A DNA stretch of 64,000 nt from Pseudomonadota bacterium (GCA_039033415.1 JBCCCR010000012.1:121031-185030), one strand, 5' to 3'; positions 16,712 through 24,995 are shown, counted from the first letter of the stretch. The notes: generated from the sequence alone by a model not told the origin. Numbers and translations are program-made.

Positions 16712-17479
16712 ATGTTCAAACATTTTCTTCGGGCTACGATGCTCGTGGCCTATCTCGGCGGGTTGCTGATGGCGCCCGTCGCCCTGGGTGGGGGCTTCGA
16801 CCGCGAGCTGTTTGAGTCGTGGCTGGACATGCGCGTCGGCGGCGGCAAGTCTGACGTCTACTGGTACTCGGAAGGCACCTTTCGCGACTTTCCGGGCGGC
16901 GAGGTGACGGCAAAGATGATCGGTTTTGATGCCGGCAAGCTGCTGCGCGATCCGCAAAACCCCGATCGGGTGCAGCACCTTTCCCGTAAGATCTTCTACT
17001 TCTTCGACCCCGAGACCGGCGCTCGTTTAGCGCGTGCACCGATCGCCTATCCGCATCAGCTGAAGACCTATGAGCTCGTCGGCGACGAAATCGTCTACAC
17101 CGTTGAGTCCAACAACGGGCGCTCGGTCTACACGTTGGGCCCGATGGAGAACTACACCGCAAAGCGCATCGGCGATGTTCACTGGTTCAACTACTCGGTC
17201 TTCATTCAGCGCGGTAGCGGTAAGTTCGAGAACTCTGACTTCTTCGTCCAACCAGATAAGGGGCAGCCGGATCAGCAGCGCTTCCAGCACGCCTGGACCT
17301 CCTATGGCGTAGGGCCGATCATGTCCAGCGCGGTTGCCTGGCGATATTCGAGCTTTGACGAAATGCCGAAGGCGATTACCGAAATTGTTCGGTCTGAGGC
17401 GCCGATGTGGATGCTGGCGCCTCAGGACCTGAAAGAGATTGACCGCATGCGCCAAGCGACGTTGGCAAAACCCAAATGA
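16712..17479 (+). CDS. DUF1838 family protein, exported
   Basis: A 255-residue protein with a signal peptide (residues 1-27, MFKHFLRATMLVAYLGGLLM and following). The body matches DUF1838, with early segments DVYWYSEGTFRDFPGG and KIFYFFDPETG and a later AWTSYGVGPIMSSAVAWRYSSF. The fold and role of this family are not established. GGGAG five bases before the ATG at 16712 decides the start; longer versions from 16616 or 16679 would bury the signal peptide. It is monocistronic, followed closely by the convergent MscS-family gene. Confidence 0.82.
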   Translation: MFKHFLRATMLVAYLGGLLMAPVALGGGFDRELFESWLDMRVGGGKSDVYWYSEGTFRDFPGGEVTAKMIGFDAGKLLRDPQNPDRVQHLSRKIFYFFDPETGARLARAPIAYPHQLKTYELVGDEIVYTVESNNGRSVYTLGPMENYTAKRIGDVHWFNYSVFIQRGSGKFENSDFFVQPDKGQPDQQRFQHAWTSYGVGPIMSSAVAWRYSSFDEMPKAITEIVRSEAPMWMLAPQDLKEIDRMRQATLAKPK

Positions 17480-17495
17480 CGCGCGATCGGCTTCG

Positions 17496-19793
17496 CTAGT
17501 CGCTGGCTCTGCCGGTCTCGGCGCCGGAATCTAGCGGAATGACGTTGCCTGGCTCAGGATCTAAAGCGATACCGCTGCCGGCGCTGTTGCTGCGGATGTG
17601 CAGATCCCGCTGCGGGAACGGAATTTCGATGCCGGCCTGCGCCAGGCCACTCTCAAGTTCCCACATGTAGGCAGCCCTGGCCCGGCCGGGCCGCTGCACG
17701 CCGCTCCGGTTGACCCAAACCAGCAGCTGGAAATCCAGCGAGTTGTCGCCGAAGTTCACGAGCCTGATCTGCGGCTCATGCGCGGGAATATGTTTCAGGG
17801 TGTAGTCCACGCGTTCGGTGGCTTCCAGCGCAACTTGTTTCACCAGGTCTTTGTCGGTGCCGTAAGCCACGCCAAAGTTGACCCGCAGTCGCGCGAAGCC
17901 CTCGACCATCGTCCAGTTCACCAGCCGGGTGCTGACGAATTCCGAGTTGGGCACCACAACGTCCACGTTGTCATTGGTGTTGATGCGGGTGGCGCGCACG
18001 CTGATCTCTCGGACGGTGCCGCGCAGGCCCGAATCGAGCTCGACGTAATCACCCACCTTCAGGCTGCGGTCAAACAGGAGTATCAGACCGGACACAAAAT
18101 TGTTGACGGTGGTTTGCAGGCCGAAACCAATACCCACCGACAGGGCGCCGGCGATCAGCGCAATGGAGGTGAAGTTGAGCCCGAGCGTCGACAGGCCAAT
18201 CAGAAACCCGACCGTGATAATCAGGTAGTGAAGAATTCGGCTGGCGGCATACAGTGAGTGAGTCTGGGTGATATGCCGGCGGTCTTTCATCCGCTGCAGC
18301 GCCTTGCGAACGAGCCAGGACAGCATGTAGGTGGCGAAGAGAATCAGCGCAACCTTCAGGAGCTCGCCGAGGGTCACCGGGTCATCACCGATGGTGAACG
18401 GCGTTAGGTTGACCCACTGGCTCGCGGTGTCCGTCATGCTGTCAAAGGCGAGACGGATGCTCAGCCAGACCGCTGCCCAGCCTGTGTCCGCCCCGGCCAG
18501 CTCGCGCGACAGCAGCTCATCAAGCAGCCGCTCCTGCGCCAGCAGGCTGCTCAGTTCCTTAATTTCCCGAAGGTTGTTGACCGCCAACTCCCGCGCCTGC
18601 TGATCAGCGTTACGCAGGTCGCGGGCTCGAGCCGTGATGGCATCGCTGGGCGGGTCAAGCAGAAAAGAAACGGTCAGCCGCTGCCAGCCGTTGAACTCCC
18701 CCTCGCTCTGGTCCAGCAGGGCGCGTAGTGCGTCCAGGTGCTCCTGCAGAACCGCCGGGTCGACCCCTTCCTCGGTCTGACCCTCGTGCCAGAGGATCAC
18801 GCCCCGCTGCCGCATGCGCGTCAGGTCCAGTCGGGTTGTCTTGATCAGTGCGGCGAGAAGCTGCTGTCGAATCAGCTGCGCTCGGACCTGCCCCTGCGGC
18901 GTGGTCTCGTCAACCTCCAGCAACTCCCGGCGCCTGACGTCCAGGGAAGTCTGCGCTTCACCAAGCTGGTCAGCCAGCGAGTCAAGCTCCTGCTGCGCGG
19001 CCTCGAGTTCGAATCCCTCCGGCGATAGCTGGGCGCGGCCGACCACCAGCTGCTGACGATACTGATTGATCTCCCGCTCCAGCCGCTTTTGCCTGGCCTC
19101 GGCCCGTCCGTCCCGCAGCTCGAGCACCGCCAGGCTGGCACGGCTTGCAATGGCCAGGATTGAGGTGCTGAGCGCACCGATCGAGCCTTCGTCCTCAGCG
19201 CGGTGTTTGAGGATGTCAGCGTCGTAGCGGCTACGCGATTGGGCCAGCAGGTCCTTAGAGCCGGTGAGATTTTCATTCAGGTCGGTCAGCGCGATTTCAC
19301 GCGTGCGAATCTCGTCAGCGCTGTTGAACAAATCGTTGAGGCTGAACGCCCCGTCGGTCCTGACGATGATGTCGGGCGTGTCGTCGGCTTCCCGACCGAG
19401 TTCCTCAGCAAACGCATCCAGGCGTTCTTTGGCGACTTCAGCGCGCTGCGGGATATCGCCGCTGTCCGCCACAGAAAGCGACAGCACCGCCTCGTCGATC
19501 GCGGTTTTGAGTGCAGCGATACGGGCGGCGCGGTCGACGTCAGGCCCAGAGATGGCGTTCCACCAGCCGGGCTGCAGGCGCCCAACTTCGGGCATCGGGA
19601 TTTCGGGGGTCTCACTTTCACCGCCGCCCAGGGGCAAGGATTGGCCCCAAGCGATCCCGGGCAGCAGTCCCTGACCCAGCATCACGATCAGCACCATGAT
19701 CGGTGCTAGCGTGAAGCGCTTGACTCGATGGTGATTGGCTAGGCAGCGCTGTCTCATATGTTTAAAGAATAGCATTGCTGCCGGCTCACTCAC
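17496..19793 (-). CDS. MscS-family mechanosensitive channel with long periplasmic coiled-coil domain
   Basis: A 765-residue protein. A signal peptide (to about WGQS) is followed by ~400 residues rich in heptad patterns, probably periplasmic (DRAARIAALKTAIDEAVLS; QLIRQQLLAALIKTTRLDL). Then come a few membrane helices and the MscS core: pore helix SIALIAGALSVGIGFGLQTT, the beta domain LFDRSLKVGDYVEL and DVVVPNSEFVSTRLVNW. The architecture is like MscK/YbiO rather than the small MscS. It protects cells from hypo-osmotic shock. The GTG start has AAAGG eight bases upstream; in-frame ATG codons 6 and 12 residues later are alternatives. The gene is not in an obvious operon. Confidence 0.9.
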   Translation of the reverse strand: MSEPAAMLFFKHMRQRCLANHHRVKRFTLAPIMVLIVMLGQGLLPGIAWGQSLPLGGGESETPEIPMPEVGRLQPGWWNAISGPDVDRAARIAALKTAIDEAVLSLSVADSGDIPQRAEVAKERLDAFAEELGREADDTPDIIVRTDGAFSLNDLFNSADEIRTREIALTDLNENLTGSKDLLAQSRSRYDADILKHRAEDEGSIGALSTSILAIASRASLAVLELRDGRAEARQKRLEREINQYRQQLVVGRAQLSPEGFELEAAQQELDSLADQLGEAQTSLDVRRRELLEVDETTPQGQVRAQLIRQQLLAALIKTTRLDLTRMRQRGVILWHEGQTEEGVDPAVLQEHLDALRALLDQSEGEFNGWQRLTVSFLLDPPSDAITARARDLRNADQQARELAVNNLREIKELSSLLAQERLLDELLSRELAGADTGWAAVWLSIRLAFDSMTDTASQWVNLTPFTIGDDPVTLGELLKVALILFATYMLSWLVRKALQRMKDRRHITQTHSLYAASRILHYLIITVGFLIGLSTLGLNFTSIALIAGALSVGIGFGLQTTVNNFVSGLILLFDRSLKVGDYVELDSGLRGTVREISVRATRINTNDNVDVVVPNSEFVSTRLVNWTMVEGFARLRVNFGVAYGTDKDLVKQVALEATERVDYTLKHIPAHEPQIRLVNFGDNSLDFQLLVWVNRSGVQRPGRARAAYMWELESGLAQAGIEIPFPQRDLHIRSNSAGSGIALDPEPGNVIPLDSGAETGRASD

Positions 19794-19846
19794 TCCGGCG
19801 CCTTTTGGACTCGTGCTGAACTACAACGAACTGGTAAGTCAAGACA

Positions 19847-20953
19847 CTAAAGCTGGCGCAGCAATACCTGACTCACCTGTGCCGAAAAACTGTTTTGCGA
19901 GCGCTGGTCTTCGATCAGCACGCGGCGCTGTTTGAGAAGCTGGCCGATCAGCGACTGAAGCGCCTCGCGTTCCGCTCGAATCTCGCCGAGAGCGTGGCTG
20001 AGCTCTTCAGCGTTCATGCTGCGTAATGATGCGGGAAGCTGGCGGGCGTCGAGCACATCGAGATGAGTGCGACCTTCAGCTAGATCCTGGATCAGGTCAC
20101 CCTCACGATGGAGCACTCGCTCCGAAGCGTTGCCAAACGCCAGTCGTTCGATCTGCTCGCCGTCTCCCAGATCCTCGGTCTCGCGTGCATGATCGAGCGT
20201 GTCAGTCTGCTGAAGGTCGTTGCCGTAGGGGACGATGGTGGCATTAAGCCGAGCGCTTAGCGCAACAAGGTCCTGATCCATGGGCGTGGCGGGATCGGGA
20301 GCGTCCCGTCCCGTCGGCAGATGTAGCAGGCTTCCCGAGCCCAGGCTCTCCAGCTCCTCAAAGCTGCGGCGGGTGTCGCTCGCGTTGCCGATCAATACGG
20401 GGTTGATGACCACACCCTGCCTGTGCGCCTGGGCCAGGATCTCTGGATACTGAGGCTCGTCGGGGTAGATCTTCGGCGGCGCGTCACCGATCAGAAAAAT
20501 CACGCGGAGGGTTGCATCGCCGGAATCCCAGCCTGCTCGCTGGATGGTTTCAAACAGTGCCTGGTGCACCGCCTCGGGCGTGTCGCCGCCACCGCCGGCG
20601 CTGAGTTCGGACAGCTTCGCATGGATGTGATCGAGATCTTCCGTCAAGGGAGATAGCCGTGTGACGTAGCTGTCTTCCCGGTCTCGATAAGCCATCAGAC
20701 ATAGCCGTAGCCGGGGGCGGGCGTCGGATCGGGCGATCTGGTTTGCGATGTACCACACCTTTTCTTTGGCGGTCTGAATCGCCGCCGACATCGAGCCTGT
20801 GGTGTCCAGCACGAAGCAGGCGTCCACCTGCCGGTATCGCGCTGAATCGACTAAGGCCGACTTGGCCGGCGGGGGGCTGACCGCGGGTTGAGCCTGGGAT
20901 TGGGCCCGGGCAGTCGGCCAGGCGAGGAGGAGAGCCAGAAGCAGTAAACGCAT
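19847..20953 (-). CDS. Secreted von Willebrand factor type A domain protein
   Basis: A 368-residue exported protein with a signal peptide (MRLLLLALLLAWPTARAQ). Residues ~35-220 form a vWA domain with the MIDAS start DTTGSMS and a later metal-binding DTPEA loop, so it probably binds a divalent ion and a protein ligand. The C-terminal ~100 residues are helical (LGEIRAEREALQSLIGQLLKQRR), likely a coiled coil. ATG at 20953 gives the signal peptide directly; a GTG four codons earlier is possible. Ligand and pathway are unknown, and the flanking genes give no clue. Confidence 0.85.
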   Translation of the reverse strand: MRLLLLALLLAWPTARAQSQAQPAVSPPPAKSALVDSARYRQVDACFVLDTTGSMSAAIQTAKEKVWYIANQIARSDARPRLRLCLMAYRDREDSYVTRLSPLTEDLDHIHAKLSELSAGGGGDTPEAVHQALFETIQRAGWDSGDATLRVIFLIGDAPPKIYPDEPQYPEILAQAHRQGVVINPVLIGNASDTRRSFEELESLGSGSLLHLPTGRDAPDPATPMDQDLVALSARLNATIVPYGNDLQQTDTLDHARETEDLGDGEQIERLAFGNASERVLHREGDLIQDLAEGRTHLDVLDARQLPASLRSMNAEELSHALGEIRAEREALQSLIGQLLKQRRVLIEDQRSQNSFSAQVSQVLLRQL

Positions 20954-21200
20954 GGGTCTTATCACCGATGAGAGGACAGGTGGCTGAGCTTGTCGCCTTG
21001 GGTGGGTATTTCTGTGGCGCCGCCGGGTCTTTCATAGGGCTCTGCGTTCCACCTACCCGACGCGGCGCCGGCCCTCACTCTCCGCGCCCGCTGGCTTCAA
21101 CCGCCGGTAGGGTGGCCGCTCGTCAACCGATCACAAACCGATAATTCGGCAGGCCGTACCTTCTTTTGGCATAGTTCCGTCCTGCAACCCGGAGCCCCGC

Positions 21201-22085
21201 GTGCCCGAGATACCCGACATCAAGCTTTACCGTGATGCGCTCGCCGCCCGGCTCGTCGGCAAGAAGCTCCTGGGGATGCGGGTCGGCTCGCCGTTTGTGC
21301 TGCGCAGCGTTTCACCGGCGCCCGGAGATCTGGTCGACCGTAAGATCCTGGAGGTGGGCCACATGGCCAAGCAGCTCCTCCTGACGCTGGAAGATGAGCA
21401 CTTCATCCTGATTCATCTGATGATCGCCGGGCGCTTCCGATGGTCAAAGGCGGGCGCCAAGATTCCGCGTGGCAGCGGTCTGGCGGCCTGGGATTTTGCT
21501 CATGGGACGCTCATCCTTACGGAGGCCAGCAAGAAAAAGCGTGCGTCGATTCACCTGCTCAAAGGGCGCGAGGCGCTGGTGCCGTTTGACCGGGGTGGTG
21601 TGGACCCACTGACCTGCAGCCCCGAGGCGTTCCGCCAACGCCTGACGGAAGTGGGCCACACGCTGAAGCGTGCGCTCACCGACCAGCGTCTGCTCGCTGG
21701 CATTGGCAACGCCTACTCCGACGAAATCCTGTTTGCGGCCCGTCTGTCCCCGCTCCAGCTCACGCGAAACCTTAGCGACGAGGAGTGGCAGCGTCTCTAT
21801 CGGGCAACGCAACGCACATTAAACGTATGGATCGAGCGGCTCGCAGACGAGTCGGGTGATCGGTTCCCCGCGAAAGTCACCGCATTTCGTCCTGAGATGG
21901 CCGTACACGGTCGCTATGGGGAGCCGTGCCTGGTGTGCGGCAGCCCCGTGCAGCGCATTCAGTACGCCAGCAACGAGGCCAACTATTGCGCCCGCTGCCA
22001 GACCGGTGGCCGCCTGTTGTCGGATCGGGTACTGGCTCGCCTGCTGAAAAGCAGCTGGCCGCGCAGCATCGACGAGCTGGAATAG
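21201..22085 (+). CDS. Formamidopyrimidine-DNA glycosylase family protein (MutM/Nei)
   Basis: A 294-residue base-excision repair enzyme predicted to remove oxidised purines or pyrimidines and nick the strand. The N-terminal catalytic Pro (after Met removal) and Glu3 are present in MPEIPD, a slight variant of the usual PELPE. Lys57 in HMAKQLLL is conserved, the helix-two-turn-helix region contains LAGIGNAYSDEIL, and the C-terminal zinc finger CLVC...YCARC is complete. The GTG start follows GGAG by six bases. The variant N-terminus makes it unclear whether it is Fpg, Nei or a divergent branch, so I give no symbol. The heat-shock promoter of the next gene begins just past its stop. Confidence 0.88.
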   Translation: MPEIPDIKLYRDALAARLVGKKLLGMRVGSPFVLRSVSPAPGDLVDRKILEVGHMAKQLLLTLEDEHFILIHLMIAGRFRWSKAGAKIPRGSGLAAWDFAHGTLILTEASKKKRASIHLLKGREALVPFDRGGVDPLTCSPEAFRQRLTEVGHTLKRALTDQRLLAGIGNAYSDEILFAARLSPLQLTRNLSDEEWQRLYRATQRTLNVWIERLADESGDRFPAKVTAFRPEMAVHGRYGEPCLVCGSPVQRIQYASNEANYCARCQTGGRLLSDRVLARLLKSSWPRSIDELE

Positions 22086-22121
22086 TTGTTGGGCTGAGGG
22101 GGCAGGCGGAGCGCCAGACCC

Positions 22122-22153
22122 CTTGAAAAAAGCCGGCGAGATTCCCACCTATT
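22122..22153 (+). promoter_or_regulatory. Sigma-32 (heat-shock) promoter candidate for the hsp20 gene
   Basis: CTTGAAA (22122-22128) and CCCACCTAT (22144-22152) match the RpoH consensus CTTGAAA and CCCCATnT with a 15-base spacer. Transcription would start near 22160 and give an 80-base leader, the length expected for ROSE-type thermosensor leaders. Confidence 0.65.
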
Positions 22154-22170
22154 CTTCGTGGTCGCCTGAT

Positions 22171-22238
22171 GGGGCCACGTTTTCGGCCGCACGATGACGT
22201 GGGCCACAACACAACCTATTGCTTCTAAGGAGAATAGT
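22171..22238 (+). promoter_or_regulatory. ROSE-like RNA thermometer in the hsp20 leader
   Basis: Two hairpins precede the start codon. The upper one pairs GGCCACGT with ACGTGGGCC (22173-22205). The lower one (22216-22237) pairs CUAUU with AAUAG and CUUC with GGAG around a UAA loop, leaving one bulged G in the UUGCU motif. The ribosome site AAGGAG is locked inside this stem. A UUGCU strand with a bulged G opposite AGGA is the defining feature of ROSE elements controlling ibpA-type genes: at heat shock the weak stem melts and translation starts. Confidence 0.72.
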
Positions 22239-22694
22239 ATGACCTCTTTTGATTTCAGCCCGCTGTATCGCTCCGCTATTGGCTTTGAGCGCATGGCCAA
22301 CCTGCTAAGCAACGCCAGCCGCGTCGAGCAAAGCAGCGGCTTTCCCCCGTACAACATCGAATCCACCGGAGAAGACCACTACCGCATTACCATGGCGGTG
22401 GCAGGATTCGCGGAGGAAGACCTCGATATCACCTCCGAGCAGAACACGCTGACCGTTGTCGGTGCCCGCAAGCAGCAGGACGACAAGCGGGAGTTCCTGT
22501 ATCGCGGAATCGCGGAACGGTCTTTCGAACGTCGCTTTCAGCTCGCCGACCACGTCCGGGTTATTGGCGCCCGGCTGGAGAACGGCCTGCTTCACATCGA
22601 CCTGGTCCGGGAATTGCCCGAGGCGATGAAGCCGCAGAAGGTTCGAATCGAAGGTGCAAAAAATTTGCTTGAGGGTGACCAAGCAGCCGCCTGA
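22239..22694 (+). CDS. ibpA: Small heat-shock protein, Hsp20/IbpA family
   Basis: A 151-residue ATP-independent chaperone that holds unfolded proteins in aggregates for later refolding. The start MTSFDFSPLYRSAIGFERM is typical of proteobacterial class-A IbpA proteins. The alpha-crystallin domain spans ~38-130 (YRITMAVAGFAEEDLDI; FERRFQLADHV), and the C-terminal tail is less conserved. The ATG at 22239 lies seven bases after AAGGAG; the frame can be extended upstream but that would run through the thermosensor. Regulation is likely double, by sigma-32 and by the RNA thermometer. A terminator follows. Confidence 0.93.
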   Translation: MTSFDFSPLYRSAIGFERMANLLSNASRVEQSSGFPPYNIESTGEDHYRITMAVAGFAEEDLDITSEQNTLTVVGARKQQDDKREFLYRGIAERSFERRFQLADHVRVIGARLENGLLHIDLVRELPEAMKPQKVRIEGAKNLLEGDQAAA

Positions 22695-22713
22695 TCGAGC
22701 ATTAACCAGACCA

Positions 22714-22741
22714 AAAGGGCGTCCTCGGGCGCCCTTTTTTT
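22714..22741 (+). terminator. Rho-independent terminator after hsp20
   Basis: AAAGGGCG (22714-22721) pairs with CGCCCTTT (22730-22737) around an 8-base loop and continues into a run of eight T (22734 onward). Confidence 0.88.
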
Positions 22742-22814
22742 ATGCGGTTTTTGCGGCTTTTTTGTACTCGGCCTTTCCGAGTGTCAATGTAAGTGACTGA
22801 TTTGCCAAATGGCC

Positions 22815-22823
22815 TTATGCACA
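22815..22823 (+). promoter_or_regulatory. DnaA box
   Basis: TTATGCACA fits the DnaA consensus TTWTNCACA at every position. Confidence 0.5.
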
Positions 22824-22992
22824 CCCGGATTTGGGCCGTCACAAACGTGAAATATAGCTGTCATAATTGGCTTGGCTTTCCCGGCGAATGCTGTAAGTGA
22901 TTGATTCTTAGAAGCTAAACGGGATGAGCAAATTTTGATCAAAGTGCAGCGGGCCCATATGTTTGGTCGGTTTGAGTGACCGCGACAAGGGG

Positions 22993-23027
22993 ATGTCCAC
23001 ATACTTATCCACAGGATATGTGGACAA
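22993..23027. promoter_or_regulatory. Palindrome centred on a perfect DnaA box, with two flanking weaker boxes
   Basis: TTATCCACA (23005-23013) is identical to the strongest E. coli DnaA box. It sits between perfect 10-bp inverted arms TGTCCACATA (22994-23003) and TATGTGGACA (23017-23026). The arms themselves form DnaA-like boxes: ATGTCCACA forward (two mismatches) and TTGTCCACA reverse (one mismatch). Three closely packed boxes of this kind are unlikely by chance. Confidence 0.62.
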
Positions 23028-23143
23028 GAAGCGAAACGTATTTTGGCTCAAGTAGTTGGCGGCGATACCGATGAACAACTCTTAACTAAGTGCCCTAACT
23101 GCGCTCGGCGCCGTAGAAGAGCACTGCTACTATAGACGCCATA

Positions 23144-23413
23144 ATGAGTCAACGCCGTCAACAGCTGCTGACACTGCTCGAATCGTTACGATCCGAGCTC
23201 TCGCAGGTCACGCTCGATGAAGCCCGAGCCGCCGAGCTGACGCGTCTGATCGACGCCATGGAGGAGCAGATTCCGGAGCAGGACGATCCGTCGGTGCATC
23301 CCGATCTGCTTAAGGAACTCAACCGCGAGGCGACCAGCCTTGAGGTCGAGCATCCCGACACCGTGGCGACGGTGCGAACGCTGATCAATATGTTGAGCAA
23401 TCTGGGTATCTAA
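23144..23413 (+). CDS. DUF4404 family protein
   Basis: An 89-residue, acidic, helical protein matching DUF4404 in length and pattern (QLLTLLESLRSELSQV at the start, VATVRTLINMLSNLGI at the end). The function of the family is unknown. There is no signal peptide. Its stop overlaps the ATG of the next gene by one base (TAATG), so the two are translated together and may act together. Confidence 0.8.
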   Translation: MSQRRQQLLTLLESLRSELSQVTLDEARAAELTRLIDAMEEQIPEQDDPSVHPDLLKELNREATSLEVEHPDTVATVRTLINMLSNLGI

Positions 23414-24336
23414 TGCCGTCGCGAGACTACCAGATCGTGTTTCGCGGCCGGGTTACGCCCGGAACTACGCCGGAACAGGCCAGGGAGAACCTGGCAAAGC
23501 TGTTCAAAGCTCAGCCAGCGCAGGTCGAGAAACTGTTCGACGGTCGCCGGCAGGTGCTGAAGAAGGGACTCGAGCGTGAGGCGGCGGATCGCTATCGTAC
23601 GGCGCTCAGGCAAGCCGGACTGATCGTGTCGGTGGTCAGCGCTGAAACCGAGCGCAGTGCCCAGGCCCGAGTGACACCACCGCAAGAAGATCCGCCCAGC
23701 ACACCGCCACCGGCCGAGTCCGCTCCGTCACCGGGTCGCGCCAGCTTTGCCATCGACGATCCTGCTGAGTCGGTAAGCACCGGTAAGGCGGTGTTTCAGG
23801 TTGACGACTCGCCAGGTGACGCGCCGGAAGCTGGAGCTGCGGAAACCGCTGGTGCCGCAGAGCCGGCCGAGCCCAATAGCGAGGACGTCGCCGTGGCCGC
23901 CGCCGACGCCGAACAGCCGGACACGGCCGAGCTGGCCCCGGTTGGCGTTCAGCTGGTTGCACCGGAAGTCATCGAGCCGCTGACCTTCGATCTGGCTGAC
24001 ATAGAGCTTGCGGAGGCGGGTGAGTTGGTCGACGAAACGGCGCCGCCGCCCCCGCTGGAGGTCGATACGAGCAGCCTCAGCGCCAGCGAAGCATTCGACG
24101 CGTTGGACGAACACGAAGCGCCGGCAGCGCCGGAAATCGATTTGAGCGGGTTTGATGTCGCCAGCGATGAGGGGCCGGTGGATTCCGCTGAACCCCCGGC
24201 AGCGCCCGAGATCGATACCAGCGGCCTCTCGGTCACCGAAGAATTCGATAGTCTAGACCCCGATCAGCGCGAACCGACACCCTCGATCGACACCAGCCAT
24301 CTGGAGCTCCTCCCCGGGCCTGAATCTGACGCCTGA
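23413..24336 (+). CDS. Acidic repeat protein with conserved N-terminal domain
   Basis: A 307-residue protein with two parts. Residues 1-78 form a compact basic domain (YQIVFRGRVTPGTTPEQARE; KLFDGRRQVLKKGLE) that also occurs as an N-terminal module in unrelated gammaproteobacterial proteins. The remaining 230 residues are acidic, rich in Ala, Pro, Glu and Asp, and carry a short motif four times at 24-26 residue spacing: EVDTSSLS (216), EIDLSGFD (241), EIDTSGLS (266) and SIDTSHLE (291). There is no membrane segment. I do not know its function. It overlaps the DUF4404 stop by one base, so the pair is an operon. Confidence 0.75.
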   Translation: MPSRDYQIVFRGRVTPGTTPEQARENLAKLFKAQPAQVEKLFDGRRQVLKKGLEREAADRYRTALRQAGLIVSVVSAETERSAQARVTPPQEDPPSTPPPAESAPSPGRASFAIDDPAESVSTGKAVFQVDDSPGDAPEAGAAETAGAAEPAEPNSEDVAVAAADAEQPDTAELAPVGVQLVAPEVIEPLTFDLADIELAEAGELVDETAPPPPLEVDTSSLSASEAFDALDEHEAPAAPEIDLSGFDVASDEGPVDSAEPPAAPEIDTSGLSVTEEFDSLDPDQREPTPSIDTSHLELLPGPESDA

Positions 24337-24414
24337 GCTAACTCGCTGCTTCTCTGCAATTTTTCTTCACTTAACGCGGTCTACTATGAGACCTGCGACA
24401 ATTTGGAAGAAAGC

Positions 24415-24984
24415 ATGAAACGTCGAGTGTTTGTTGCGAGTGCGGCCGCTGCCGCAGTGGGTGCCGCCAGCATCAGCGGCTGGGCAGCCAATCAGCGAAG
24501 GGTACCGATGACCGATAGCGATATTGAGGACATGCAGGCTCGCTGGCAGGATTTCCTGGCAGAGAACCACGGTCTGGATCTCTCTCTTGATCCATTTGAG
24601 CTGACCGACGCGCAGTGGCGCGAGCAGCTCGCGTCAGACCTGGCCTACAACGTTCTCCGCCGCGAGGGCACGGAGCGAGCGGGTTCCCATCCGTACAACG
24701 TTGAGAAACGGCCCGGCGTCTTCGCCTGCGCCGGCTGTGGGCTCCCCCTGTTTACCTCCGAGATGAAGTATGACAGCGGGACCGGCTGGCCAAGCTTCTT
24801 TACCGAAATTCCCGGCCATCTGGCGACCAAGCGAGACTTCAAGCTGGTGTGGCCCCGGACCGAGTACCACTGTATCCGCTGTGGCGGGCACCAGGGCCAC
24901 GTGTTCGACGACGGCCCGGCGCCTACCCGTCAGCGCTTCTGCAACAACGGCGTGGCGCTGAAGTTTGTCCCGCTAGAGTCCTGA
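24415..24984 (+). CDS. msrB: Peptide-methionine (R)-S-oxide reductase, Tat-exported
   Basis: A 189-residue enzyme that reduces methionine-R-sulfoxide in oxidised proteins. The MsrB domain (~65-187) has two zinc CxxC pairs (FACAGCG and CIRCGG), the substrate block SGTGWPSFF and the catalytic Cys in RQRFCNNG. The N-terminus MKRRVFVASAAAAAVGAAS is a twin-arginine signal, so the enzyme works in the periplasm, where folded zinc proteins are exported by Tat. The ATG at 24415 is chosen because it gives the Tat motif; a TTG four codons earlier is possible. No msrA is nearby. Confidence 0.93.
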   Translation: MKRRVFVASAAAAAVGAASISGWAANQRRVPMTDSDIEDMQARWQDFLAENHGLDLSLDPFELTDAQWREQLASDLAYNVLRREGTERAGSHPYNVEKRPGVFACAGCGLPLFTSEMKYDSGTGWPSFFTEIPGHLATKRDFKLVWPRTEYHCIRCGGHQGHVFDDGPAPTRQRFCNNGVALKFVPLES

Positions 24985-24995
24985 GCTTCAGATTT

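Larger units (their letters stand above)
22742..23143. other. 400-bp intergenic region with DnaA boxes and direct repeats
   Basis: No gene is seen in about 400 bases that are visibly richer in A and T than the surroundings. The region contains two perfect consensus DnaA boxes, further near matches, a 15-bp direct repeat (22788-22802 and 22892-22906, TGTAAGTGAYTGATT, one mismatch) and the palindrome TTTTGATCAAAG near 22935. It also must hold the promoter of the DUF4404 gene. An origin-like or DnaA-titrating role is inferred. Confidence 0.55.
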
